In this document: positions 43,769 to 56,060 of the stretch, piece after piece | How positions within the stretch are numbered: the stretch's first letter is position 1 | How the letters are laid out: every line of letters starts with the position of its first letter | NCBI RefSeq assembly: GCF_030269925.1 | Contig: NC_085112.1 | Location: 3,101,501-3,165,500 of the forward strand | Length of the DNA: 64,000 bases | Direction: 5' to 3' | Origin: Bombyx mori | Taxonomy: Eukaryota > Arthropoda > Insecta > Lepidoptera > Bombycidae | Notes under the pieces: model-generated | What the model was told of the DNA's origin: nothing | What the model saw: the letters and a program-made list of their open reading frames with translations, nothing else | The model's database searches: none | Program-made: the position numbers and the translations under genes

Positions 43769-43839
43769 TGCATCGGCCGGGAATCGAACCCGGGCCGCCC
43801 GCGTGGCAGGCGAGCATTCTACCACTGAACCACCGATGC
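43769..43839 (-). tRNA. tRNA-Gly(GCC)
   Basis: Minus-strand copy of the same 71-nt tRNA-Gly, anticodon GCC, followed by CTCTTTTTTAC, a strong Pol III terminator. Confidence 0.93.
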
Positions 43840-44239
43840 TCTGTTGACAGGTTTGAAATAGTGTATAACTAAGAACAATAATTTTTTATAATGGAAATGC
43901 GTATTCAATTTTCCAAACATTACCTGGATAATTTTATACCAAAAAAACATGTGTTTTATACTTCAGCCAATGTTATTTTAAATGCTAATAATAACAATCT
44001 TTTGCAATATTTTAAATAGAGAAACGAAATGCTCTTAGACACTTGTAAAAGCATACACAATTATTTAAGAAAATGACACTATCAAGACAAATATGACTTA
44101 ATAATATTTGTTGGCTCTATATCGATCGCTACTAGATTGTAACATTATCTAAAGCCGCTGACATTAACACTGCCTTACCAGATGCCTTACCACTAAAGGT
44201 TATTATATAATCTAGGTAAAAAAAAATTGTATTGCTTAT
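43840..44239. other. AT-rich stretch, nothing recognised
   Basis: No gene or repeat seen. Confidence 0.45.
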
Positions 44240-44410
44240 ATTGGTGTACGAGCTCACAGCCCACCTGGTGTTGAGTGGTTACTGGAACCCATAGACATCT
44301 ACAACGTAAATGCACCATCCACCTTGAGATATAAGTTCTAAGGTTTCACTATCGTTACAACGGCTGCCCCACCCTTCAAACCGAAACGCATTACTGCGTC
44401 ACGGCAGAAA
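44240..44410 (-). mobile_element. Bm1: Bm1 SINE fragment
   Basis: GAGCTCACAGCCCACCTGG to ATTACTGCGTCACGGCAGAA. Cut on the right by unrelated sequence. Confidence 0.88.
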
Positions 44411-44486
44411 AAAATTGCACGTTTTTGTTTTATATAATAACAAAAAAAAATCGGTTGTCTGTAAAGTCGGTTTACTGACGATAGTT

Positions 44487-44880
44487 GAACGTGACAACGT
44501 CATAAGAAAATACTGATGGAATGGTTTCATTTTTCAAAAGAAAATTTTAATTTTATTTGTTTGATAGATATCTTGTATGGACAATTGACACCAGATTCAC
44601 TTTTAACTGAACTTCATACTTGACGAAAACATGTAAATGTATTATTGTATAGCAGCTGTCCACGCGGATGCATCACTCACTCAAGTAGAAGAGAGAGACA
44701 GATGTCGAACGCTGCCGAACGCGGAGGCCGACTGTGCCTCTTTGTCGCTGGTTGCGCGCTCTCACTTACACTTCAAGCCTTAAATGAAACGCCTCAGAGC
44801 GAGGTAACGCCGCATGAGTCATGTTATTTCGTGCGTACAGCCGGCTCCATCGAATTATAAGACGTTGTCACGTCAAAAAA
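44487..44880. repeat. Candidate MITE with GTGACAACGTC ends
   Basis: ACGTGACAACGTCATAAG at about 44490 and TTATAAGACGTTGTCACGT near 44858 are inverted copies. The interior includes a GC-richer block. No target duplication was identified. Confidence 0.5.
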
Positions 44881-45171
44881 GAAAAAGAAAACCCAGTTGA
44901 ACTGAATCGAACTGTATTCGTGACAAGATTCCTAATTCCTAAGCCGTCTTGACCGTAGACAGATTTACAGAGGGCTTTTGCAACTCCCTACATAAGTAGT
45001 CCTCGTCGTATAGGGCTGCTAAGATTCGAACGAAATCGATTTTCTTTTATTGCCAAAGTTTTAGACCGTTTACTTTGCCCGGAAGCTACTTTATACTAAA
45101 ATATTTATTTCTTCGTTTTGCCCTTAGTATTTATTACTGATGCACGCGACTAATGATCAAATATACAGTAT

Positions 45172-45442
45172 ACTCAAACCCGCAAAATTATAATTTGCGT
45201 AATCACTGGTGGTAGGACCTCTTGGGAGTCCGCACGGGTAAGTACCACCGCCCCGCCTATTTCCACCGTGAAGCAGTAATGCGTTTCGGTTCGAAGGGTG
45301 GGGTAGCCGTTGTAATTATACTGAGATCTTAGAACTTATATCTCGAGGTGGGTGGCGCATTTACGTTGTAGATGTCTATGGGCTCCAATAACCACTTAAC
45401 ACCAGGTGGACTGTGAACTCGTCCATCCATCTAAACAATAAA
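45172..45442 (+). mobile_element. Bm1: Bm1 SINE, head missing
   Basis: CTCAAACCCGCAAAATTATA to CATCTAAACAATAAAAAAAC, well conserved. Confidence 0.9.
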
Positions 45443-47035
45443 AAAACTCTGATTTACGCAATAGAAACATTTTAAGAACGTTTCACCTAATTTAACATTA
45501 CCATATGTGTATAATTGATATCTCTTATCTTGTTATATCTCTTAAATGGCAGGAATAGCTTAAATTTCTCAAATAATACAAGGCTTATGTAAGCAAGACA
45601 CGGTCCGATAACAGAACTTTGTACTGATTTAACTAAATATAAGACTAAGTAATGTTTATAGTTTTCGCATATCATCAAAGATTATCGCGTTAAAACTTTA
45701 GAAAAGCGCCGCAAAAATATCTTTCTTTCACAAAATAACCAACGTTTCTCAATCTTTATTCGAGTGTTCTCAACTGCAAATTCTGACTGATCAAATTTAA
45801 AATTAACGATCTCCCGAGCTGACTAAGTAAAACTTCTACAAATAAAGTTCCTCGATCTAGATTTTGGATGTTGTAGAGGTTCTGCAGACAATCCAGCACT
45901 TTTTAATCTAAATCTTGATGTTAATGTCAAGTTAATAGAGTTGAGAAAGGATCTACTGAAATTTTGCAGCTGATAGAATCGATTGCGAACGCGTAAAAAC
46001 TAGTGGTCCAGTATAAACTCGTAACTCATCTCTCATAGCAGGCGGTTCAAGTTGTATTAATGATAATATTAGTTTTCATTAAATTAGTTTTTCCTTAAAT
46101 ATTTTATTTTTTAGTAACGTTCACTTATTATCTAAATTATAAATGGAAAATAATCTAAGTCGAACTTGGATTGATTTTAATACATTTTTATTTCGTGTTA
46201 AAGAGCTTTCACCTAAGTTTCAACTGACGGCTCCGTTCTGTGAAGCGGAAATATCGATCGCAATCCTCTCGTGATATAAAACAGTAACATCTCACATGAT
46301 ATCCTAAGTATTTCAACCCCGTCGCGTCGTACGACTCGAACGTTTCATTGTGCTCTTCTCGTATATTCCGAGATCTTCGCGAACCGTAGACACGACTACA
46401 AACACTTTTGCTGCTCAGTCACAAAACTTAGCGCACTGGGTGAATTTATAATTGAGACCGTCACTGCAAAAGTGACATAACCCACAATTTTTCATATTCG
46501 TGCTTATATATTGCAATTTATTTAAAACGTAGGTAATAAATGTTGATGCAAAAGCGGCCTATCCCTAGAATCGCCCATAGATAACAGATGGCTTTGTAAA
46601 TATTATTTTTGCGCGTATTATTTTTGCCTACGAAGCAGTGTAAAAGAAAATTCAGACCTCATTATCTCCACATTATGGTAGGCTTAGGCCACCTATACGC
46701 TGACAGCCTCAATTATCTCCGGCAATCATATTGCGAAATCCAACAAAAACATGTTTAACTATTTGCACACCACGGCACGTGAAGCTCATCTCTACACAAA
46801 AAGAAAAACTTCTTCAACCTAACCCGTCGTCCGACCACAGCTTTAAACCGGCCTAAAAGCATTGGGCCGTAAAATCGAAGTTGTCGTAAAGCTTGTCGTT
46901 TAAAACAATAATCAGAACGGATTCCGGAATTCATTGGATTCCGTCGCTTTCGAGTGATATCGACCGGTCCTACAACTGGTTGACTGGCCCAAGGAATTAA
47001 ACTTCATACGGAAGAAACATCGCTATTACAAACAA
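45443..47035. other. 1.6 kb without recognised features
   Basis: No coding frame or known repeat. Probably older, unique sequence. Confidence 0.45.
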
Positions 47036-47160
47036 CTAGCTTTACCCGTCCGCTTCGCTGGGCATTTAAAATTAACATTATTATTTCTCACTTAACTCTT
47101 AACGCCCGTTAATGATGAGAATCTTTTTGGGGGTGAATAATCTTTTTGAAATAATGTTCA
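47036..47160 (-). mobile_element. Helitron 3' end fragment
   Basis: Minus strand ends GAAGCGGACGGGTAAAGCTAG|T. The same terminal phrase reappears at 47487, so two related ends lie 450 bp apart. The left limit of this copy is unclear. Confidence 0.6.
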
Positions 47161-47486
47161 TGTTCTCAATTAAAGATGTTTCTGTTTATGGTTAATTGTA
47201 ACGTAGTCATTTTCAGTTGTCAAGTCAATTACCTGGCCAAGAAAATACAGTCGGCTTGTCTTCATCGAAACCCATTAAAAACCAATTGCATTTAGTCGGT
47301 GGTTTTTCTTTTAAAATCCTTCAGTAGTTACTAAGACAAGGTTGGAAAATAATAAAACATTGTTAAAATGATCGAATCAATTCTAATCACTTAAATATGG
47401 ACAAGAAATCTATACTTGAGTACTGCATTACCGGATTCGCATTAAACTGCCATTGAAACTCAAATGTTTTTGCAAAAGAATAGTTG

Positions 47487-48156
47487 TACCCGTCCGCTTC
47501 GCTAGCCATTTAAAATTAACATTATTATTTCTCACCCCCACAAAGATTCTCATAATTAACGCCTTTTTATTTTTTTTATTTCGGGTAGGGGGCCGAACCT
47601 CCTACGAGGTCCCCGCGCCTAGGGGGCGCGCGGGGTATGTGAGACTCAACGATCTGCAGGTGTTGAGAGCAGATCGCGGGCCCAAGGATTTTAGGGCCCA
47701 CCCACTAAACGACTCCCCTGCACTCTTACACCCGACGTCCGATCTCCGTCCGGGGTCAGAACCTGGACAGAGTAGGGGGGTTCCCGCGGTCAACACTACA
47801 ACCAGACACGCGGCGCCACCCCGAGGACGCCCGACCGACGGGTCGTCGAGGCGATAGTCGACGACCAACGACGTCGGTCTCCGCGGTACGGCGGCCCTAC
47901 CAGGCCGCCCGGGCGGTGCCGCTGGTGTTCCGGGATACCCCGCTGGGCCAGAACCAGCCTGCCAGGTCGGAACGCGATACACCGCCGACCGGGTATAATT
48001 AACGCCCCCACAACTGGTGTAGGGAGTCCAACACTCATATAAATATTAGTCTATCCATTAAGTACTCTACCAAGTTTCAAGTCAAACGGATGCATGGTTC
48101 AGTAGTTATAACGGAACATCCGTAAAAACCACTGTAGATTTATATATTAGTGTAGA
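47487..48156 (-). mobile_element. Helitron with an R1-type insertion
   Basis: The minus-strand 5' end is TCTACACTAATATATAAATC and the body contains CCGTTTGACTTGAAACTTGG. The 3' end has CCAGCGAAGCGGACGGGTAC-like sequence (eroded). A GC-rich insert lies at 47564-47994. Confidence 0.7.
47564..47994 (-). mobile_element. GC-rich R1-clade LINE tail with 12-bp target duplication
   Basis: A 431-bp insert flanked by ATAATTAACGCC at 47552-47563 and 47995-48006. Minus strand starts ACCCGGTCGGCGGTGTATCG and ends in an AAATAAAAAAAATAAAAA tail. The GC-rich blocks (CACCAGCGGCACCGCCCGGG, TCGGCCCCCTACCC) are as I know them from 3' ends of lepidopteran R1-clade LINEs. Its base composition stands out from the surroundings. 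Confidence 0.8.
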
Positions 48157-48231
48157 TAATTCATTCGTAAGAGAAATGTACGAGAAATGTCTCTAACTGG
48201 ACCCAATCCGCATTTTGGGCCACCATTTTAC

Positions 48232-48335
48232 TGCCCCACCCTTCAAACCGAAACGCATTACTGCTTCACGGCAGAAATAGGCAGGGTGGTGGTAACTACC
48301 CGTGCGGACTCACAATACGTCCTACCACCAGTAAT
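48232..48335 (-). mobile_element. Bm1: Bm1 SINE fragment
   Basis: TGCCCCACCCTTCAAACCG to TACGTCCTACCACCAGTAAT. Confidence 0.85.
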
Positions 48336-48734
48336 CCATAGTAGGCGTACGCAACATTTACAGTGCTTTATTACTTCCGTACTTTATTGCAGACTTGACT
48401 GGAGCGTTAATACATCAAGCCAGATTCACGTCCAGTACCTACATGATTTTATGGCCGCAGTATAATTTGGCGCAGTGAACTCAATTGAATTGGCAGGTTT
48501 TTAGATATCACAAAAATTCTTCCTATTCTGTTTACCGAAATAGCATTGTATTTGCATTGAACTTTTGCTGCAACCTCATCATTGACATTACGTCAAAGAT
48601 CACGTACCAGATACCCTCATAGCGGAAGTAAAATCGACTGTTATTCCTATATTTTCCGACTATTATTTCTTCATGTTGCTTACACGACTTCCCAATAATT
48701 CTTGTAATTTTACCCAGGCTGTTTTGCTGTGTTC

Positions 48735-49062
48735 TTTCTAAGGTCTCAGTATACTTACAACGGCTGCCCCACCCTTCAAACCGAAACGCATTATCCTTCA
48801 CGGCAGAAATAGGCAGGGCGGTGGTACCTACCCGTGCGGACTCACAAGAGGTCCTGCCACCAGTAATTACGCAAATTATAATTTTGTGGGTTTGATTTTT
48901 ATTAGATGATGTTATTCCTTCACAGTAGAAGTCTATCGTGAACATTTGTTAAGTAGGTATTTCATTAGAAAAATTGGTACCCGCCAGCGGGATTCGAACA
49001 CTGGTGCCTCGCTACATACGAATGCACCGGACGGCTTATCCTTTGGGTCACGATGACTAGAA
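48735..49062 (-). mobile_element. Bm1: Bm1 SINE, tail truncated
   Basis: AAGGTCTCAGTATACTTACA through the B-box GGGATTCGAACACTGGTGC to CTTTGGGTCACGATGACT. The head is present and the far tail is missing. Confidence 0.88.
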
Positions 49063-49307
49063 TGATTCTAGAATGGCTAGAAGACGATTTTAATGATTAT
49101 CTTCATCTAATATAATTCAAAGTTAATGGGATCTTAATGACTTAACTTTAAAATAGTCTAAATAATAATAATTAATATAAAGCTTTCTATATTCCATACA
49201 AAAAATAGTTAACACTTAATTACAAGCAATTTGAATATACATTAATGGATTAAAAGTTTCTTATATTAATTTATTGTTGATTATTATTTACATTATTTCT
49301 GTACGGA

Positions 49308-49586
49308 TTATTTCTGTAAAACCTCATCTAAGGTATACCACTTCTTTCTATCCCTGGCGATTTTCAGCCAATCTTTACCAGTCACTATTACAATTTCGTC
49401 TACCCACCTGACGTACGGGCGGCCTTTAGCTGTCTGTCCTCGCGGAACTGCCCATACGACCGATCTTTTTGCCCATCTGTTGTCGTTGTATCTATCCAGA
49501 TGGCCTGCCCGTTTCCATTTCCTTTGTAGCGAGAATATTAAAGCATCTGCTATTTTCGTTTTCCGGCGGATATCCGTGCATTTCAC
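49308..49586 (-). pseudogene. LINE C-terminal fragment
   Basis: About 92 codons: RKTKIADALIFSLQRKWKRA, then GHLDRYNDNRWAKR, GRPYVRWVDEI and KDWLKIARDRKKW. This is the C-terminal zinc-finger/tail region common to many RTE-like LINE proteins. RT and endonuclease are missing. A different family from 32974-33385. Confidence 0.7.
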
Positions 49587-49732
49587 CTAAATAATACTTA
49601 CTTACTTACTTTCACCTGAATAATAATCAAAATAGTCTAGATAGGCGATAAAAATCCAACTACGTCGGTCAACATTTTTGCAGATACGAAACAATTATGT
49701 GATCGAGAGCCGCTCGTGAAGCCGTTGGAAGC

Positions 49733-49994
49733 TTTTTTTTCCTACCTATGCTGATACCCTTGAGAGGCTGTATCAGCTTCTCCTTGACGTGTAGGTGAGC
49801 TCACGGGGCTCAAACCGGGTGTGTTACTAACACTGGCCCTAGCAAGAGCAGTGCTTCGCAGAATCTACCACTGGATCGGAAACGCGACCCACTGAAAAGA
49901 TCCGGCGAGAAACTCAGTGGGCTGTGTCTATGAGGTAATTCGCTCGTCGAGCCCTTCGTCGCAAGCTACGGGTTCGACGAGGGCTGTGACCGGA
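49733..49994 (-). mobile_element. Jockey LINE tail, family 1, with 9-bp target duplication
   Basis: Plus strand T-run, CCTACCTATGCTGATACCC, GAGAAGATCCGGCGAGAAAC and a short coding end. Flanked by GTTGGAAGC at 49724-49732 and 49995-50003. Confidence 0.88.
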
Positions 49995-50003
49995 GTTGGA
50001 AGC

Positions 50004-52740
50004 AAAATTTGCTTTATAAACCCGAACTTATCAATGATGGATTTTACAGATTTTTTCGCTAATTTTTGAAGACTTGCGATAAATTTCTAAATCGTCATGA
50101 TTTCATACCTATATAATCTGTAGGTGCTTCGGAGAAGGCAGCTAGCCTTATTCACAATATTTCTTAACAATCCGAATTGGATTCGCAAAAGTATCAGAGC
50201 ATTTTTCCGCGCAAAAGATCGTATTGAAAATACTTGTAAAATTAAATAGCTGGTAAACATTTTGAAGTAATAGCAGTTTTAATTTACCTAGAAAAAAATT
50301 TGTTTCAATTTATTTCAATTAAGTAAAATATTAAATATAAATTTAAAAACATTAAAAATATTTCCAAAAATTCCAAAACTGTATTTTGAAAACATTTTAT
50401 AGCAATGTTATTCCAGTATTGTGTATGTAGTTAAATAGTTTATTTTAAACAAAAGAATTAAGTAGAACATTGTATTATTCATTTCATTACGAAGCACAAT
50501 TTTTACGGCTCCACAAAAGAGTCATCTAGCGGTAATGTATTGAAATATTGTGAAAGTACCTTTCAAATTTCAACTTACGACACGTAATAGTTTTAACATC
50601 TGCCAATAGATGTCATAATACAGAGTCGCAGTGCATCAAAAATACCCTAAAAATAAATTACTAAAAAAATGAGCTAAAAACAGCAAAATAGTTTAAAACA
50701 CTAAGCCGATTTTAAATAATAAGAAGATTTTATCTTGGTAATGAGAATATTCGACCAACATAAAAATATAATTGTATTGTCATCGGTCTTTGATTCGTGT
50801 TCAAACGTTAATCGAACCTCTTCGGACTGGGTAAAATTGGGTACACTAAAAGATATCGTCAGATAAATAGGGCAAGTTTATAGGGGCAAATTACAAGATA
50901 CCTTGTTTTTTTTACAAAAAGTATTTATCAACATGTCCTTTATATAGTATTCTAAGCATGTTTGGTTTAATATTCTGAAAGGTAGCCTAAAATAGGACCA
51001 TATGATTGCATTTAAAAAAAATTGACACTGATATCCAAATATTATTATGACAAAAAGAGAAAGATAAGGTGATATTAAGACGTATCCTAAGTCTGTAAGA
51101 GTTTACCATTAATACTTCGATCAGTTATTGTTGATCGAAGCATTAATATGTCCTAAAGATAATCATTCAAAATGCAGTTTACGCAGTAAGCGTGGTGAAC
51201 CCTTTTTGGAAAATTCTAGTTGCTTATCCTTTGATTGACTTCAACTCCCTGTGTTTATCTATTTAAATATCTTTAACATGAACGATACCTAAAATTTATT
51301 ACACTATCACAAATTGTTTGTATTTTATAAAGAAAAAAACAACGACTTGTAAGACCGATTACACAAATTTCAGCAACTACTTGGATATATTTAAGCTCTT
51401 TAAGATAAATTCCTGTAATTTCTTTTGCATACTGCATATGATACATAGCAGCAGCAATGATTTTTAACTCATCATGACTTAAGTGGTAAGAACATAGCAC
51501 TGGCAACACTAAAAACCTTTATGTGATATCTTGGTTGCACATACGGATTTCATAACGAAAGCGAAAGAGATAAGAACATTGTTTTTAGAAATATTAGACG
51601 CGGATTAGTGAAGACAAGAGACAAGTCAGACAACTCTGCTCATCACAAATGTCAAAACTCTCTCGATGCCAAGTAATAATTTATTGCTTGTTTTAATAAT
51701 TTTTAAACAATATTTATCAAAAATGCATCGGGATCGAGTTTTCCGTGTTCACGCCGCGATTGTCGTTGCGCGAAGTAATACCCATTGCCGGATTAGTGCC
51801 GTATCAAGAATTTTACTTGCTACACTTGAAAATGTCAGATTGTTTTTTAGTGTTTTTCATAATATTCTGGCAAAAAAAGTCATACAAATAGGTTCAAAGT
51901 TTCCCATGGAAACCTCGTGTTGTTTGGGTAGGCTGAAATCCGAAATGATGTGATCCTACTAATGAAAATGAGTTTTTTTGTTTTGTTGTTTTGAGGTTAG
52001 TTTTTGTTCCCGCTTTAGAGGCAAGTTGTTCCAGTCTGGTGTCAGCGGTCCGGTGAGTAATAGTCTATAAGTTCTCACTTAAAGGACTGCCAAAACTCTG
52101 TAACTCGAAATAGCCACAGAAGGCTATATTTTTTGAGAAATTGCATCCTATCCTACTACAATGTTTACAAAGCAGAACTATACAATAGACAAATGTGTGT
52201 GTTTTATTCTGTATAAATTGAAAAGGAATAAAGTTTTTTTATATGTAAAACTACTCTAAAACTGTCTGTCAAGAGATTACAATGTATCAACAAAGAACTT
52301 AAATCAACTAAAAATAATTATAAGTACAGTTGTTAAGATTTCTCAAAAATGTTCTATCCTGCATGTAACTGGAGGTAAGATGTTGTTTACTTTACTTACA
52401 ATATAAACAGTATAGCCAACAGCTATTCAAAAGTAAGTAACTTGCATAATTATGCAAAACTACATATTACTTTATTATAAGTAAATGTGTTTATTGGACA
52501 TTCAAGTTTTCTTGATAAATAAGTGGTGCTGTTTCTATGATTATATAAAGAAAATAGTTTTAAATGCAATAGTATTAATTAGCTTAATAATAATATCAAT
52601 ATATTGAATTAGTATTTTTAAAGTCCTGTGGTCTTACAGTTGTTCATAGACTTAGTACTTAGTAAAGTAGAGTACACATAAATAACTTTAAAACTTATAA
52701 TATAACATATATAATATAATAATTGTCACATCATGGCTTT
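50004..52740. other. 2.7 kb with few or no transposons
   Basis: The longest repeat-poor stretch. A small perfect hairpin (CTTCGATCA...TGATCGAAG) lies at about 51115-51142. Open frames of 78 (minus, 51273-51509) and 95 (plus, 51666-51953) codons exist, but I see no domain. It may be intergenic or intronic DNA near mod(mdg4). Confidence 0.45.
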
Positions 52741-52745
52741 AAAAT

Positions 52746-54102
52746 TTTGGGTTCGATTCCCATAAAAATATATCAAGATAGAGAAAATAACAACAAATTG
52801 GAAAGTGATTTGTGACAACTGGGTTCGATCCTCAGATTTTTTTGTGGAACAATTTTTCTCAATCAAAGGTTTTTTGTGTCAAGGAGAAGTAGACCAAAAC
52901 ACAGTACTAATGTGACCATGACATTTTAAATTCAGGGTTCAAACCCCTGAAAATAATTTAGGAGTTTCTTACAAAATATACATAAGCATAACTTGAACCG
53001 TTTCCTAGGTTCATTCATTTGATAAGACAAAAACAAAACTATAAGGAATTAAGAACATATCTGACAGTTATTGGTGTGTTGTTGATGGCAATGTCAGTGT
53101 TATTCCCATTGACTTTTTTCTATTATTGAAATCTTTTTACCTCATGTCTCAAGGTGAATTTGGTATGTATGAATTTGTATGATTTTAAGAACTACCTTAA
53201 ATGAGGAGGACTGCCTGCCTGCAAAATCTATCAATGTTACTTTGAGTTGAATTCCCAGATAAACTAATGTGATTAAAATAAATAAATAGATAAAAAGTTT
53301 TTGTGGTTACATAGTGTGATGTGTATTGTGATTTTTTTATGTTTAGATAGGTGGATGAGCTCACGGCCCACCTGATGTTAAGTGGTTACCGGAGCCCATA
53401 GACAAGTACAACGTAAATGCCGCCACCCACCCTTAGATATGATTTCTAAGGTGTCAGTATAGTTACATGGCTTCCCCACCCTTCAAACCGAATCGCATTA
53501 CTGCTTCACGGCAAAAATAGGCAGGGTGGTGGTACCTACCCGTGCAGACTCACATGAGGTCTTAACACCAGTAATTATGCAAATTATATATTTTTATTAC
53601 ACGATGTTGTTCCTTCAACGTGGAAGTAAATTGTGAACATTTGTTAAGTATGTATTTCATTACAAAAATTGGTACCCGCCAGCGGGATTCGAACACCAAT
53701 ACATAGCAAGATACGAATGCACCGAACGTCCTTATCCTTTAGACCACAACGACTTGAAACTTCGAGTTCAATTTGGACCCTATTCATCTATGCAGAAAAA
53801 TGCGTATGTCCAGTAGATACCTCACATGGTTCATAAGTTCCATAAACTGAGTTAGATTCTCAGTTAAACTACTAAAAATCATGATAGTGTGGTAACAGAC
53901 TTTCGACCTCAAATCAAAACATGACATAATCTAGGTTCGAGTCCTAGATGAAATATTTACATGAGACCTTGATGTCCATAGACAGGTGGAAATTATCGAA
54001 AGTAACAGTTCGGTGGTCTAAGGAAAATGCTTTATAAATAATATAAATAAAATCATAATTGTAAATTTTTTGGTAATTTAACTGCCTTGGTTTGAGTCTC
54101 AA
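52746..54102 (+). repeat. Series of tRNA T-arm-like hairpins
   Basis: Near-canonical T-arms (5-bp stem, 7-nt loop) occur at 52819-52835, 52933-52949, 53847-53863 and 53931-53947. Weaker ones are at 52746-52762, about 53241 and 54087-54102. Most carry a GGTTCGATTCC-like B-box. A Bm1 (53330-53757) interrupts the series. They are probably remnants of an old tRNA-derived SINE cluster, but no full cloverleaf is clear. Confidence 0.45.
53330..53757 (-). mobile_element. Bm1: Bm1 SINE, nearly full length
   Basis: TTATGTTTAGATAGGTGGATG to CCTTTAGACCACAACGACTTG on the plus strand. Moderately diverged, but both head and tail are present. Confidence 0.9.
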
Positions 54103-55382
54103 TTCGTTTTATAGTTATAGGAACAATATACTTTGATTATGATTGGTTTTTCATCAATAGTATTAATGAATCCACTTTTATTGCTTACGAAAAATAGACA
54201 AGCCTATCTTGTGGTTACCACATCCCATTGACTTTGAAACTTGAATGTCAAAACACACTTCTATGTTTGAGACTAAAGCTCGTTATTATAATTAGGAAGC
54301 TTGCTATCAAACGTGTTATAGAAGTAGCTTCAGGTAGTTTTTGTAAAATTATGTTTGAATTGATATTTAATGAAGAGACAATATGGCCCCTGCCTATGCA
54401 ATGCTAAGTCAGATTCCCATAATCAAAACGGAAAAATATTATAATTGCTATATATTTCTGGAAGTAGAGTTAATAGCGCTGATATTTAGTGGTTACCGGT
54501 ATTATTAGTTCATAAACTATGCAGAGTGAATGCTGCCACCCAGCCCTAAGACTCTTGAGTCGAAGTTTCAATATTGTTTGACAACTCTCTAACTTATTGT
54601 GGCATAATTGGGCTTGTTGATACTTACTCCTGCAGTCTCATAATATTCTCCACCAGCAGGTAAGTTCGAAATAATTATAGAAAAATTGTAATCTTTTCTT
54701 GAAAAGACAGTAAATGTCCTACGCTAAATAAACTTATTATCAAGACATTGAAAATTTTTCAGTTTGGCATCTCCCAAAAAGATATTCGTGGAAAGCATTT
54801 TAAAAGGTTAATTTGGAAACTAATTAAAATCTAACTTAACGAAATTATTGTGATATATAAATATAATGTCGAATATAATTAAATTTTATTCCTCAAAGTA
54901 CACACATTGTCTCAAGTTTTGGTGTCCTTATCACTTATATATTTGAAACTTTTGAGTTTTAAAACAACCATGGTGCCATTTTTTTTAAACTTTTAACTGA
55001 ATCAAAAACAAAAGTATTAGGTATTATTTTTAGTTATTTTTTTTTTTTGTAAAAGAAATAAAATTTGTATCTGTTTTTTTATAAATAAAGAAAACAAAAG
55101 CTTTGTTTATTTATTACCCTAATAAAGAAATTCGGAACGCTTCGTCTATTTATTTACCTTTTTTCCCCGATTCCCCTCAATCCTACCCAGCAATCAATTA
55201 TATGACTGCATTTTTGTCGTGATTTGCATATGCTCTCTTAAGCCTTAAAAAATAACAATATTTATTCATTAGGCCGTTAAGAAAGCATTTGCGTCATAAA
55301 TAAAATTAGTTTAAAAACAATACAGAAACCTGTGTTTTATTCCCAAGGGCAAAGGTATTAATGATCTGGTTATACCCTACAG
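54103..55382. other. AT-rich DNA before the FLYWCH exons
   Basis: No known repeat or gene. The last part would be intron or upstream DNA of the first FLYWCH exon. It contains a branch-point-like TATTAATGAT about 25 bp before the acceptor. Confidence 0.45.
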
Positions 55383-55675
55383 TTCCCGCGCAATTTATCC
55401 CAGGAAGAACGGGCGCCGGACTCCTGATATTAAACGGTTTCACTTTCTACATGAAGAATCACCAGGCGTACGGGAAGAAGCAGTGGTATTGTTCGTCTAG
55501 GGACGTCCACGGGTGCCGCGCTGACGTCATCACTTGCAAAGGTGCCGATGGAAGAGATTATATTTCCATATTCCGCGGGAGGCATATCCACGATCCCCCC
55601 CGCTTAAGGCAATGTCACGACGGTAGATTTATAAGGGAAAAAGATTTTGTAATAGGCAGACATTATACTAAGTGA
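55383..55675 (+). CDS. mod(mdg4): FLYWCH 3' exon, probable mod(mdg4) isoform end
   Basis: The coding frame after a good acceptor (ACCCTACAG at 55374-55382) runs to TGA at 55675, about 97 residues. It encodes one FLYWCH zinc finger: QFIPGRTGAGLLILNGFTFY, then QWYC, seven residues, Cys, and finally HIH in RGRHIHDPP. These are the W-x-C, Cys and H-x-H zinc ligands. In insects, single FLYWCH domains as last exons are the hallmark of mod(mdg4), a BTB chromatin and insulator protein whose isoforms differ only in this C-terminus and are partly made by trans-splicing. The exon begins with two bases (TT) completing a codon. GC content is above its surroundings. The nearest poly(A)-signal-like hexamer is ATTAAA near 55911. 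The common BTB exons are not in the window, so the gene name is inference. Confidence 0.75.
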
Positions 55676-56060
55676 TTTATATCGTTTGTGAATCTAAAAT
55701 CATGTGATGTACTTATACAAATGTGACTTGAGCCTGTTTCTGATGTAGGGACCTGCTAGTTTATTAGTTTTAATTTATAAGGATAAGTTATGTAGATTTA
55801 TAAAAAAACAAAAAATATATAAAAAAAAGAATCGACTAATGATTGTAGCTTTTATTTTACATTTGTTGAATATAGCCAAACGCAATCTACCCATTCTGAA
55901 GTATTGTATTAAAGATTAATTTTATTAGTTTCATTTTATTTAATTTAAAGCTTAGCGGGTATTTAAAAAAAAAAAAAGTAATTCTGTTCTGTTGGATACT
56001 GTTGTAACCGTTTTTTTTTTTTTGTAATGTACACATAATGATGCCTGAGCTCGGTTTCAG
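55676..56060. other. Spacer between the two FLYWCH exons
   Basis: 385 bp, AT-rich, with the likely 3' UTR of the first exon and a T-rich tract (56012-56023) before the next acceptor. Confidence 0.55.

Noticed and set aside
44645..44860. 71-codon frame in the candidate MITE
   Set aside because: No motif, and it is bounded by the MITE's inverted ends, so probably not a gene.
47453..48038. Three long frames in GC-rich DNA
   Set aside because: They result from the GC-rich R1-type tail, which is non-coding; none shows a domain.
51273..51953. Two frames of 78 and 95 codons in repeat-poor DNA
   Set aside because: They could be pieces of a host gene, but there is no domain, splice pattern or codon signal I can defend.
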